Shown: one piece after another, positions 1-6,390 of the stretch
How positions within the stretch are numbered: position 1 is the first letter of the stretch
How the letters are laid out: each line of letters opens with the position of its first letter
NCBI GenBank assembly: GCA_031265595.1
Contig: JAISCM010000220.1
Location: forward strand, 1-8,062
Direction: 5' to 3'
Source of the DNA: Tannerellaceae bacterium
GTDB lineage: Bacteria > Bacteroidota > Bacteroidia > Bacteroidales > Tannerellaceae
Length of the DNA: 8,062 bases
Program-made: the position numbers and the translations under genes
Notes under the pieces: model-generated
Told to the model about the DNA's origin: nothing
Seen by the model: the letters and a program-made list of their open reading frames with translations, nothing else
Databases searched by the model: none

Positions 1-139
1 GTCAACTACTTATCCTTGTCATACTTATTGAAAGTGTCGAAGTTTCAATCGCAGGAATAGCGTTAAACGCTTTTCAATATGTTATTCACATGCGTATTTC
101 TACGCGGTTTACCATAAGCAAATCATGTTTGTTTCGAAG
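1..139 (-). other. putative structured 5' leader of a gene beyond the left edge
   Basis: This stretch lies downstream (leftward) of a Bacteroidota-type promoter box and has no usable minus-strand reading frame; all three frames are interrupted by stops. It can form three successive stem-loops on the minus strand: GCGTA/TACGC at 92-105 closing a GAAA tetraloop, AGCGTT/AACGCT at 59-71 around one base, and ATTGAAA/TTTCAAT at 27-49 with a 9-nt loop. This suggests a structured untranslated leader or a small RNA. I do not recognise it as a known riboswitch or ribosomal leader. The assignment is an inference from the promoter-like box and the inverted repeats. Confidence 0.35.
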
Positions 140-147
140 CAAAGTTA
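140..147 (-). promoter_or_regulatory. putative -7 box of a leftward promoter
   Basis: Read on the minus strand this is TAACTTTG followed by C, matching the Bacteroidota -7 consensus TAnnTTTG. It sits just beyond the likely xerD terminator and would start transcription near 133, leaving the window on the left. The expected -33 TTTG about 19-21 bp upstream is not clear; that region is only a run of T and A. The box is therefore a plausible but unproven promoter. Confidence 0.45.
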
Positions 148-177
148 GCAACAAATTCCAATTAAATAAAAAAAGCT

Positions 178-211
178 AAAAAGGATTCTACGGATTTACT
201 CATCCTCCGTA
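178..211 (-). terminator. likely xerD transcription terminator
   Basis: On the minus strand two overlapping hairpins are possible. TACGGA (206-211) pairs with TCCGTA (189-194), or AGGAT (202-206) pairs with ATCCT (182-186). The second runs straight into five T residues (178-182), and another T run follows at 168-174. That is the layout of an intrinsic terminator for leftward transcription. It lies about 140 bp past the xerD stop codon and just before a new leftward promoter-like box. Confidence 0.5.
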
Positions 212-213
212 AA

Positions 214-300
214 CCGGTGAAACGAAATTACTGCCGGTGGAACATGCATGTTTCACCATCAATCCCGCTTCTGCAAAGGGTTTGAAGCGCCTGGTGAAAG
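214..300. repeat. cluster of GGTGAAAC-type octamers with dyads
   Basis: Four related octamers occur in under 90 bp between xerD and its terminator. GGTGAAAC is at 216-223, GGTGGAAC at 236-243 (a direct repeat exactly 20 bp away, both preceded by CC), the inverted copy GTTTCACC at 250-257, and GGTGAAAG at 293-300. The two middle copies flank a perfect 12-bp palindrome at 241-252, giving an imperfect 22-bp dyad at 236-257. No gene is visible in 212-352. The function is unknown; it could be alternative RNA hairpins at the xerD 3' end or a protein-binding site. Confidence 0.4.
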
Positions 301-352
301 GAGAAACGTAGTTGTTGATCTTCTCCTGTTGGCGGCTATATTGCCTCGTTTG

Positions 353-1243
353 CTATTTCCTGTAGCGCGGATGGTGTTCTATTATTTCTTTACGGAGAGA
401 CTCCCGGCTGATATGGGTATAAATCTCGGTGGTGGTTATCTTTTCGTGGCCGAGCATATCCTGGATGGCGCGTAAGTTGGCTCCTCCTTCCAGCAGATGG
501 GTGGCGAAAGAGTGGCGGAACGTATGCGGGCTGACGTTCTTATGTATACCGGCCATTCCGGTTTGCTGCTTGATAACGTGGAAAACCATGATCCGCGACA
601 GGGCCGTCCCTCGCCGGCTGAGGAAAAGGATATCTTCATACCCTCTTTTCACTTTTACCAGATTCCGGTCGTACAAATAGTTTTTGATTTCGTGAAGCGC
701 CGTTTCGGAAATGGGGACGAGGCGTTGCTTACTCCCCTTCCCTTCTACTTTGATAAAGCCTTCGTCAAAATACACATCCGGGTAGCGAAGCGTTGTCAGC
801 TCCGATACGCGCAGCCCGCAACTGTAAAGCGTTTCGAGCATGGCCCGGTTTCGCTGGCCTTCGGCTAAGGATAGGTCTATTGTATCGAGGATACGGTTGA
901 TCTCGTCTACGGTCAGCACTTCCGGCAGTTTCAGGCCGATTTTAGGAGATTCCAACAATTCCGTCGGATCAATTGTTATATAATCGTCTACTAAAAGAAA
1001 ACGATAGAATGATTTGACGCCTGAGATGATGCGCGCCTGCGAACGGGGATGGATACCAATATCATGCAATTGGGCAACGAACTGCTGAAGATTCCCGTAT
1101 GTGATCTCCTTATAGGAAAGCCCTTCGTCTTCCATAAAGCGGCGCAGCTTATCCAGATCGCTCATATAAGCCTCTATCGAATTGGGAGAAAGAGACTTCT
1201 CCAAACGAAGATAAATATGATATTTACGTACAATATCTTTCAT
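353..1243 (-). CDS. xerD: tyrosine recombinase XerD
   Basis: Site-specific tyrosine recombinase of 296 residues, close to the usual size of XerD (298 in E. coli). With XerC it resolves chromosome dimers at dif sites during segregation. Residues 1-95 form the SAM-like N-terminal DNA-binding domain and about 107-290 the catalytic domain. All six catalytic residues are visible: Arg145 in GLRVSEL, Lys172 in GKGSKQR, His240 and Arg243 in PHTFRH, His266 in LGHEKI, and the nucleophile Tyr275 in EIYTH. The frame stays open upstream to a TTG at 1312, but that extension would run through the predicted promoter box at 1288-1295, so the ATG at 1243 (MKDIVRKYH) is preferred. The gene diverges from aroQ. 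XerC-like paralogues exist in Bacteroidota, so the D rather than C label rests on overall resemblance. Confidence 0.9.
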   Translation of the reverse strand: MKDIVRKYHIYLRLEKSLSPNSIEAYMSDLDKLRRFMEDEGLSYKEITYGNLQQFVAQLHDIGIHPRSQARIISGVKSFYRFLLVDDYITIDPTELLESPKIGLKLPEVLTVDEINRILDTIDLSLAEGQRNRAMLETLYSCGLRVSELTTLRYPDVYFDEGFIKVEGKGSKQRLVPISETALHEIKNYLYDRNLVKVKRGYEDILFLSRRGTALSRIMVFHVIKQQTGMAGIHKNVSPHTFRHSFATHLLEGGANLRAIQDMLGHEKITTTEIYTHISRESLRKEIIEHHPRYRK

Positions 1244-1251
1244 AAAATCAC

Positions 1252-1259
1252 TACCTTTG
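1252..1259 (+). promoter_or_regulatory. -7 box of the putative aroQ operon promoter
   Basis: TACCTTTG followed by C is an exact match to the Bacteroidota -7 consensus TAnnTTTG. It would start transcription near 1265, about 46 nt before the aroQ ATG, and could drive the run of rightward genes. No clear TTTG is visible at the -33 position (about 1229-1232). The box lies immediately upstream of the xerD start codon and faces the xerD promoter. Confidence 0.55.
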
Positions 1260-1287
1260 CCCCGATTATGGTCATCAGCTACCGGTA

Positions 1288-1295
1288 CAAAGGTA
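1288..1295 (-). promoter_or_regulatory. -7 box of the putative xerD promoter
   Basis: Read on the minus strand this is TACCTTTG, again an exact TAnnTTTG match. Transcription would start near 1282, giving an xerD leader of about 39 nt. The box excludes the upstream TTG as the xerD start. The -33 element is weak, as at the opposing promoter. An 8-bp palindrome, TACCGGTA (1280-1287), lies at the predicted start point. Confidence 0.55.
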
Positions 1296-1311
1296 ATAAA
1301 CTTACAAGACA

Positions 1312-1731
1312 ATGAAGAAGTTTCAGATTATTAACGGCCCCAACTTAAACTTGTTGGGAAAGCGTGAACCCACCGTTTATGGCAATACTTCGTTTGAAGC
1401 GTATCTGGAAGTTTTACGCAATCAATACCCCTCCTGCCAAATTGACTATTACCAAAGCAATGCCGAAGGAGATTTAATAGATAAGATACACGAAACGGGT
1501 TTCAGCTACGATGGCATTATCCTCAATGCAGGAGCCTATACGCATACATCTATTGCCCTGCACGATGCGATAAAAGCCGTCGAATCTCCGGTAGTGGAAG
1601 TACATATATCTAATGTACATACCCGCGAGGAGTTCAGGCATCACTCCCTGATTTCGGCTGCCTGCAAAGGGGTTATTGCGGGCTTCGGGCTTAAATCGTA
1701 CGAATTAGCGTTAGTAGCATTAATCAGTTGA
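1312..1731 (+). CDS. aroQ: type II 3-dehydroquinate dehydratase
   Basis: Catalyses the trans-dehydration of 3-dehydroquinate to 3-dehydroshikimate, step three of the shikimate pathway to chorismate and the aromatic amino acids; a cytosolic dodecamer in characterised relatives. At 139 residues it is close to the family norm (about 145-150). The N-terminal INGPNLNLLGKREP motif (6-20) carries Asn11 and Arg18 and is followed by catalytic Tyr23. QSNAEGDLID is at 48-57, substrate-binding Asn72 in LNAGAYTH, catalytic His98 in EVHISN, and Arg109. The QSN motif has Ala51 where many enzymes have His (QSNHEG). It is the first gene of the rightward run, and its stop codon lies inside a strong stem-loop. 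Confidence 0.95.
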   Translation: MKKFQIINGPNLNLLGKREPTVYGNTSFEAYLEVLRNQYPSCQIDYYQSNAEGDLIDKIHETGFSYDGIILNAGAYTHTSIALHDAIKAVESPVVEVHISNVHTREEFRHHSLISAACKGVIAGFGLKSYELALVALIS

Positions 1732-1750
1732 CAACAGACTGTTGTCAACT
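1726..1750 (+). terminator. perfect stem-loop at the aroQ stop codon, possible terminator or attenuator
   Basis: AGTTGACAACA (1726-1736) and TGTTGTCAACT (1740-1750) form a perfect 11-bp stem with a 3-nt loop. The aroQ stop codon TGA (1729-1731) is inside the left arm. Only TTT follows directly (1750-1752), then an A-rich stretch and a run of six T residues at 1762-1767 just before the pyk start. Because the T tract is detached, the structure may reduce read-through into pyk, protect an mRNA end, or mark a processing point instead of acting as a full terminator. Confidence 0.5.
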
Positions 1751-1767
1751 TTAAAATATCATTTTTT

Positions 1768-3225
1768 ATGTTGAAGCATACTAAGATTGTAGCAACTATT
1801 TCCGACCAGCGTTGCGAGGTGGATTTTATACGCGAATTATATCACTCGGGAATGAACGTGGTACGCATGAATTCGGCGCACCTCAACGAAGACGGTTTTA
1901 ACAAGATAGTTAATAATGTACGGGCCGTATCAAACCGGATCGGCATATTGATGGACACCAAAGGCCCGGAAATACGGACAACTACCGCGCAAAGCCCGAT
2001 AGCCTTTAAGACGGGCGACAAAGTAAAAGTAAAAGGCGATCCCGACGCCGAAACAACAGCAGACTGCCTCTGCGTATCTTATCGCAATTTCGTACATGAT
2101 ATGAAGATAGGCGACGATATGCTGATAGACGATGGCGACCTCGACCTGAAAGTAGTAGAGAAACATCCCGGCTACCTTGTGTGCGAAGCCCTGAACGACG
2201 CCGTGCTGGGCAGCCGCAAGAGTGTGAACGTCCCTGGTGTACGGATCAACCTCCCGTCTTTAACCGAAAAAGACAGGAACAATATCCTTTACTGCATCAA
2301 GAACGACATCGACTTCATCGCCCATTCCTTTGTACGGAGCAAACAAGACGTGCTGGACATCCAACGCATCCTGGACGAGCACAACAGCCCGATAAAGATC
2401 ATCGCCAAAATAGAGAACCAGGAGGGTGTGGATAATATAGACGAGATACTGGAAGCGGCCTACGGCATCATGGTGGCCCGCGGCGATCTGGGAATAGAAG
2501 TGCCGGCAGAAAAGATACCGGGCATACAGCGGATATTGATACGCAAATGTGTGGAAGTAAAGAAGCCGGTGATCGTAGCCACGCAGATGCTCCACTCCAT
2601 GATAACGAACCCACGCCCTACGCGCGCCGAGGTAACAGACATAGCCAATGCTATTTATTACCGTACTGACGCCCTGATGCTGAGCGGCGAGACGGCCTAC
2701 GGCAAATATCCGGTAGAAGCCGTACAGACCATGGCGAAAATAACCCGGGAAGCCGAGAAAACCAAGCTGGCCGCCAACGACATCCGCGTACCGATAGGGG
2801 GAAGCGATCTGGACGTTACCTCGTTTCTGGCAAAGCAGGCCGTAAAGTCGTCGTCTAAGCTACATGTGAAGGCAATTATTACCGACAGCCATACCGGACG
2901 CACCGCCCGCTACCTGGCTGCCTTCAGGGGAACATCGCCCGTATACGCCATTTGTTATAATGAGAATGTGATGCGGACGCTCTCGCTTTCTTACGGCGTA
3001 TGGGCCGTTCATCAGGCCTGGAACGACAGCCGCCGCGCTTACTTTTTCGATGCCTTGCGCGAGCTTATCAACAGCGGGCATATCACCCGTAATAATATGG
3101 TAGCCTACCTGAGCGGGAGCTTTGGCGAAGGGGGCGGCACTACCTTTCTGGAGATCAATAATGTGGGGAAAGTACTTGATAATGCCGAAAACTATCTGCT
3201 TCCCACGTTCAAAGAAAAGAAATGA
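1768..3225 (+). CDS. pyk: pyruvate kinase
   Basis: Transfers phosphate from phosphoenolpyruvate to ADP, yielding pyruvate and ATP, the last step of glycolysis; cytosolic and usually tetrameric. It has 485 residues, a normal length. The barrel (A domain) is at about 1-70 and 165-340, the B domain lid between (about 71-164), and the C-terminal domain at about 345-475. Visible residues are Arg33 and Asn35, Asp63 in MDTKGPEIRT, the active-site signature IIAKIENQEGVDNIDEI with Lys214 and Glu216, Asp240 in MVARGDLGIEVP, and Thr272 in ATQM. The usual N-terminal TIGPAS and NFSHG motifs are replaced by TISDQR and NSAHL, a departure I associate with Bacteroidota. The stop codon overlaps the next gene's ATG, suggesting translational coupling. 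No Shine-Dalgarno is evident. Confidence 0.96.
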   Translation: MLKHTKIVATISDQRCEVDFIRELYHSGMNVVRMNSAHLNEDGFNKIVNNVRAVSNRIGILMDTKGPEIRTTTAQSPIAFKTGDKVKVKGDPDAETTADCLCVSYRNFVHDMKIGDDMLIDDGDLDLKVVEKHPGYLVCEALNDAVLGSRKSVNVPGVRINLPSLTEKDRNNILYCIKNDIDFIAHSFVRSKQDVLDIQRILDEHNSPIKIIAKIENQEGVDNIDEILEAAYGIMVARGDLGIEVPAEKIPGIQRILIRKCVEVKKPVIVATQMLHSMITNPRPTRAEVTDIANAIYYRTDALMLSGETAYGKYPVEAVQTMAKITREAEKTKLAANDIRVPIGGSDLDVTSFLAKQAVKSSSKLHVKAIITDSHTGRTARYLAAFRGTSPVYAICYNENVMRTLSLSYGVWAVHQAWNDSRRAYFFDALRELINSGHITRNNMVAYLSGSFGEGGGTTFLEINNVGKVLDNAENYLLPTFKEKK

Positions 3226-3854
3226 CAGCCGAACCGGAGGCCTATATCCTTTCGCATATAGATGAGGAAGGGGAGCTTTTGGCTACTCTCTACCGGGATG
3301 CGCATGTAAACCTGCTTCGTCCGCGTATGCTATCCGGCCACTTACAAGGCCGGATACTTAAAATGATCTGCCGGATGTTTCGCCCGAAGCGCATCCTCGA
3401 AATAGGAACCTATACGGCATACGCCACCCTGTGCATGGCCGAAGGCATAGACGACGACAGCCTTATTTACACCATCGAGATAAACGATGAGATGGAAGAT
3501 TTCATCATGAACTATCTCCCCCGCTCTCCTTACCGTGAGAAGATAAAGCTGTTCTTCGGCGATGCCCTGGAGATCATCCCTACCCTCGGCGAGACGTTCG
3601 ATATGGTTTTTATCGATGCAGACAAACGTCTTTACCCGGCTTATTACGACTTGGTATTCCCCCTGGTGCGCAAAGGGGGGATCATACTGGCCGATAATAT
3701 CCTTTGGGACGGGAAGGTACTTGAAACGCCTCCGCCCGGCGATAAGCAAACGGCAGGCATCTGCGAATTTAACGAAAAGATCAGGCAAGACGCCAGAATA
3801 GAAAAAGTTATATTACCTTTACGCGACGGCCTTACCGTCGTATGGAAAAAATAA
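3222..3854 (+). CDS. class I SAM-dependent O-methyltransferase
   Basis: A 210-residue cytosolic methyltransferase of the catechol/caffeoyl-CoA O-methyltransferase type (Methyltransf_3). Motif I, ILEIGTYTAYAT (58-69), binds S-adenosylmethionine. TIEIND (84-89) supplies the acidic residue for the adenosyl ribose, FFGDALEII (111-119) follows, and FIDADKRLY (130-138) plus ADNILWDGKV (157-166) carry the Asp, Asp and Asn positions that bind the divalent metal in this family. RDGLTVVWKK is the typical C-terminal strand. The start ATG overlaps the pyk stop (ATGA). The substrate cannot be told from sequence, and the pyk and rbfA neighbours do not reveal it. Family confidence is high; the physiological role is unknown. 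Confidence 0.92.
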   Translation: MTAEPEAYILSHIDEEGELLATLYRDAHVNLLRPRMLSGHLQGRILKMICRMFRPKRILEIGTYTAYATLCMAEGIDDDSLIYTIEINDEMEDFIMNYLPRSPYREKIKLFFGDALEIIPTLGETFDMVFIDADKRLYPAYYDLVFPLVRKGGIILADNILWDGKVLETPPPGDKQTAGICEFNEKIRQDARIEKVILPLRDGLTVVWKK

Positions 3855-3866
3855 AAACAAAACACG

Positions 3867-4202
3867 ATGGACACGAAACGATTAAGCAAGATTGAACGCC
3901 TCCTTCAGAAAGAACTGGGCGATATATTCCAAAAGCAGACCCAGGCGACGCCGGGAACGCTTATTTCGGTCAGCGCCGTGCGGGTAAGCCCGGATTTGAG
4001 CGTGGCAAAAGCGTACCTGAGTATTTTCCCTTCCGACAAAGGGAATGAATTACTCGAAACGATACGCGCCAACACAAAGTCTATCCGGTATGAACTGGGG
4101 CAACGGGTTCGCACGCAATTGCGGCAGATCCCCAACCTCTCCTTTTTCATCGACGACTCATTGGATTATATAGAGAATATAGACAAACTGCTTAACAACT
4201 AA
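3867..4202 (+). CDS. rbfA: 30S ribosome-binding factor RbfA
   Basis: A small single-domain KH-like protein of 111 residues that binds the 30S subunit near helix 1 of 16S rRNA and helps late maturation and cold adaptation. Family marks are the basic N-terminal helix RLSKIERLLQKELGDIF (5-21), the central VSAVRVSPDLSVAKAYLS (35-52), and the helix RANTKSIRYELGQRVRTQL (67-85) before PNLSFFIDDSLDY (89-101). It lies 12 bp after the methyltransferase and 3 bp before the permease, so it is probably co-transcribed with both. Confidence 0.94.
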   Translation: MDTKRLSKIERLLQKELGDIFQKQTQATPGTLISVSAVRVSPDLSVAKAYLSIFPSDKGNELLETIRANTKSIRYELGQRVRTQLRQIPNLSFFIDDSLDYIENIDKLLNN

Positions 4203-4205
4203 ACA

Positions 4206-5429
4206 TTGAGCGTCTCCTTCTTCATAGCCCGCCGGTATCTGTTCTCCAGGAAGTCTCACAATGCCATTAATATCATCTCGATGGCGTCTGTGTGCGGGGT
4301 GGTGGTAGCTACGATCGCGTTGGTTCTCGCCTTGTCGGTATTTAATGGGTTTACGGATCTGATCGCCTCGATGTTCAGTAGCCTCGACCCTGGCTTAAAG
4401 GTAACGGCCCGCACCGGAAAGGTATTCGAGCCTTCGGAAAAGATGCAACAGCTCATGGAGATAAAGGGGGTATCGTCGTATGGCGAAGTATTGCAAGACC
4501 ATGCATTGATAAAGTATGGCGAACGACAGCAAATAGGCATCATAAAAGGCGTAGACGACAACTACCGCGAACTCACCGCTATAGACAATGTACTGATAGA
4601 CGGCGAATTTATCCTGTACGATGAAGTAACCGATTATGCTACGCTTGGTATCGGGCTCGCCGCCTCTTTGGGGATCAATGCCAATTTTGTTTATCCCCTC
4701 GAACTATACGCTCCCAAGCGAAACGAGCGGATCAACCTGTCGAACCCGGCTGCTTCTTTCAACCGGGAGTATGCCTATATACGCGGCGTCTTCCGGATGA
4801 ATCAGCCGATGTACGACGATGAGTATATGATCGTGCCCCTCGCCCTGGCCAAAAAGCTGTTTACGTACGAAACGGAAATATCCGCCATCGAAATAAAGCT
4901 GGAAGAGGGAGCCGCCGCCTCTTCTGTAAAGAAAGAGGTGAAAGCGCTGCTTGGCGACGGCTTTGTGGTGAAAGACCGCTACGAGCAACAGGAGGCTTCT
5001 TTCAAGATGATGCAGATAGAGAAATGGATGACTTTCCTTATCCTCTGCTTCATACTGACGATAGCCTTATTTAATGTAACCGGCTCCTTATCGATGCTGA
5101 TGATAGAGAAGCAAAACGATGTAAAGACACTCCGCAACCTGGGGGCCGATGATTCCCTGATCCGGCGCATCTTCCTCCTTGAGGGGTGGATGATTTCCGG
5201 CCTTGGCGCCCTGATAGGGATCGTGACCGGCCTCTTCCTTTGCCTGCTTCAGCAGGAATGGGGGCTGATAAAGATGGGGGCTGCCGGCGCTTTTGTTATC
5301 AATAGCTATCCGGTGCGTGCCGTCTTTTCAGACATCTTTATTGTTTTCGTAACGGTCATGGCGATTGGTTTTCTTGCAGCCTGGTACTCGGTATACCGCC
5401 TCGGCGGGCGCTGGCTTGCGAAGGGATAG
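4206..5429 (+). CDS. FtsX/MacB-type ABC transporter permease, LolC/LolE-like
   Basis: Inner-membrane permease of 407 residues resembling the lipoprotein-releasing components LolC/LolE, which extract lipoproteins from the inner membrane with ATPase LolD. The opening SFFIARRYLFSRKSHNAINI is typical of the family. Hydrophobic segments lie at about 25-47, 275-298, 325-349 and 374-395, the 1+3 FtsX topology, with a periplasmic domain at about 50-270. FNVTGSLSMLMIEKQNDVKT (289-308), ending in LRNLGAD, matches the LolC/E cytoplasmic-loop motif. The start is taken as TTG at 4206, three bases past rbfA, since no in-frame ATG precedes the conserved N-terminus. No ATPase gene is adjacent. Lipoprotein substrate is inferred from the family; another FtsX-type export role is possible. 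Confidence 0.85.
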   Translation: MSVSFFIARRYLFSRKSHNAINIISMASVCGVVVATIALVLALSVFNGFTDLIASMFSSLDPGLKVTARTGKVFEPSEKMQQLMEIKGVSSYGEVLQDHALIKYGERQQIGIIKGVDDNYRELTAIDNVLIDGEFILYDEVTDYATLGIGLAASLGINANFVYPLELYAPKRNERINLSNPAASFNREYAYIRGVFRMNQPMYDDEYMIVPLALAKKLFTYETEISAIEIKLEEGAAASSVKKEVKALLGDGFVVKDRYEQQEASFKMMQIEKWMTFLILCFILTIALFNVTGSLSMLMIEKQNDVKTLRNLGADDSLIRRIFLLEGWMISGLGALIGIVTGLFLCLLQQEWGLIKMGAAGAFVINSYPVRAVFSDIFIVFVTVMAIGFLAAWYSVYRLGGRWLAKG

Positions 5430-5435
5430 GCGGGG

Positions 5436-6284
5436 TTACGACGAGTAGGTCATAAACCAATGGGTTACTTTCTCGCTATATGACTTAGAGATGGGGATGT
5501 CCGGTACGCCGGGAATATCAAACTCCATAAAAAGACCGTCTTTCTGGCGGCGGATCACCTTCACCTGTTCAAAGTTTACCATAAACGAACGATGGCACCG
5601 GTGGATGGGCGTTTCTGCAAAATACTCTTTGAGCGAACGAAGGGAATTGCGAAGCATAAACTTCGTGGGATGCTCTTTGTTGAGATACCATATCACCACA
5701 TAATTGTCTGCCGATTCAATATAGAGCAGGTTTTCCTTCTTTACCGACAGGCGAAGTTCGCCTTTTTCATCATAGAAATTATATACGGATGTGCGCGATG
5801 CCTGGCTGGCTCCGTTCTCTTCCAGCATACGGAGCCGCTGCTCTTTATCCTGGTAGGAGAAATACAGGTGCAGGGCGGCATAAGGGAGCAGCAATACCAG
5901 GCTGGTATTAATGGCCGATTCTTTAAATACACTCAGCCATTCGCGCCCGGCATTAACAGATAAGGAATAAATGGTGTAGAACAACGACATAAAAAAGATC
6001 TCTGCCAGAATCCAACCGCTATATTGCCCGAAAGTGATCGCATGCTTCTTCCCCCGGTAAAACATAAGCACCCGGCTGATAACCACCACAAGCACCCCCG
6101 TAAGGATAATCAGGCTGGAGAAGATAAAGAACTTAAAGTCGGACACCGGATACCAATGCGGCGAACCGAACGGTTTATAGATATTAATGAACACCAAGGC
6201 AAAGAGGGCCGTCAATAATATCAACCGGATAATGTTTCCTTTTTCGTAAATGTAGGCAGGCAGCTTCTGATTCCAAAAATCCAT
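5436..6284 (-). CDS. membrane-anchored LytTR-family DNA-binding regulator
   Basis: A 282-residue protein with four predicted membrane helices (about 18-36, 50-72, 88-110, 124-143) and a C-terminal LytTR DNA-binding domain (about 172-280). LytTR marks are LLYIESADNYVVIWY (186-200), LRNSLRSLKEYF (211-222), HRCHRSFMVNFEQVKVI (228-244) and IPISKSYSEKV (263-273). There is no receiver domain, so it is not a standard response regulator; the membrane part may sense a signal or respond to a partner. The frame stays open to a GTG at 6305, but that codon overlaps the predicted -7 box, so ATG 6284 (MDFWNQKLP) is preferred. It converges on the permease across 6 bp and diverges from the hydrolase-like gene. 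Target genes are unknown. Confidence 0.88.
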   Translation of the reverse strand: MDFWNQKLPAYIYEKGNIIRLILLTALFALVFINIYKPFGSPHWYPVSDFKFFIFSSLIILTGVLVVVISRVLMFYRGKKHAITFGQYSGWILAEIFFMSLFYTIYSLSVNAGREWLSVFKESAINTSLVLLLPYAALHLYFSYQDKEQRLRMLEENGASQASRTSVYNFYDEKGELRLSVKKENLLYIESADNYVVIWYLNKEHPTKFMLRNSLRSLKEYFAETPIHRCHRSFMVNFEQVKVIRRQKDGLFMEFDIPGVPDIPISKSYSEKVTHWFMTYSS

Positions 6285-6304
6285 TTCAACATGTTTTCTC
6301 TCCA

Positions 6305-6312
6305 CAAATATA
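6305..6312 (-). promoter_or_regulatory. -7 box of the putative LytTR-gene promoter
   Basis: Read on the minus strand this is TATATTTG, an exact TAnnTTTG match. It would start transcription near 6299, leaving a leader of about 15 nt before ATG 6284. The -33 position (about 6332-6335) lacks TTTG, which fits a promoter needing an activator bound at the repeats just upstream. Confidence 0.5.
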
Positions 6313-6339
6313 AGGAAATAATCTCGATATAGCCCTTCT

Positions 6340-6390
6340 CTTTCACCCCGTATAAGCTGTTTTTATCCCTCCATAGGCGTTTTCATCCCT
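6340..6390. repeat. three 11-bp direct repeats at 20-bp steps, candidate LytTR operator
   Basis: CTTTCACCCCG (6340-6350), TTTTTATCCCT (6360-6370) and TTTTCATCCCT (6380-6390) are imperfect copies spaced exactly 20 bp start to start. The second and third match at 10 of 11 positions; the first and third at 8 of 11. LytTR proteins such as AgrA and ComE bind pairs of about 9-bp direct repeats roughly two helical turns apart. The array lies just upstream of the predicted LytTR-gene promoter, about 41 to 91 bp from the start point. Function is inferred from position and spacing. Confidence 0.4.

Noticed and set aside
3..179. Plus-strand frame open from the left edge to TAA at 177-179 (58 codons)
   Set aside because: It carries no recognisable motif, its second half is low-complexity and lysine/serine-rich, and it overlaps an opposing promoter-like box and stem-loops. 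It is more likely a chance open frame than a gene's 3' end.
201..260. 19-codon minus-strand frame starting ATG GTG AAA CAT, downstream of xerD
   Set aside because: It is very short, has no ribosome-binding site or recognisable product, and lies within the repeat cluster.
1244..1312. N-terminal extension of XerD by 23 residues from a TTG codon
   Set aside because: The extension would include the predicted xerD -7 box and runs to the aroQ start; XerD proteins normally begin at the MKDIVRKYH-type sequence.
1728..1757. Sigma-70-like promoter: TTGACA, 18 bp, TAAAAT, upstream of pyk
   Set aside because: TTGACA is part of the perfect stem-loop, and the main Bacteroidota sigma factor uses a TAnnTTTG -7 box, so the match is probably a by-product of the hairpin.
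6285..6305. GTG start at 6305 for the LytTR protein
   Set aside because: The GTG overlaps the exact -7 box at 6305-6312, so it would not be transcribed; ATG 6284 fits.
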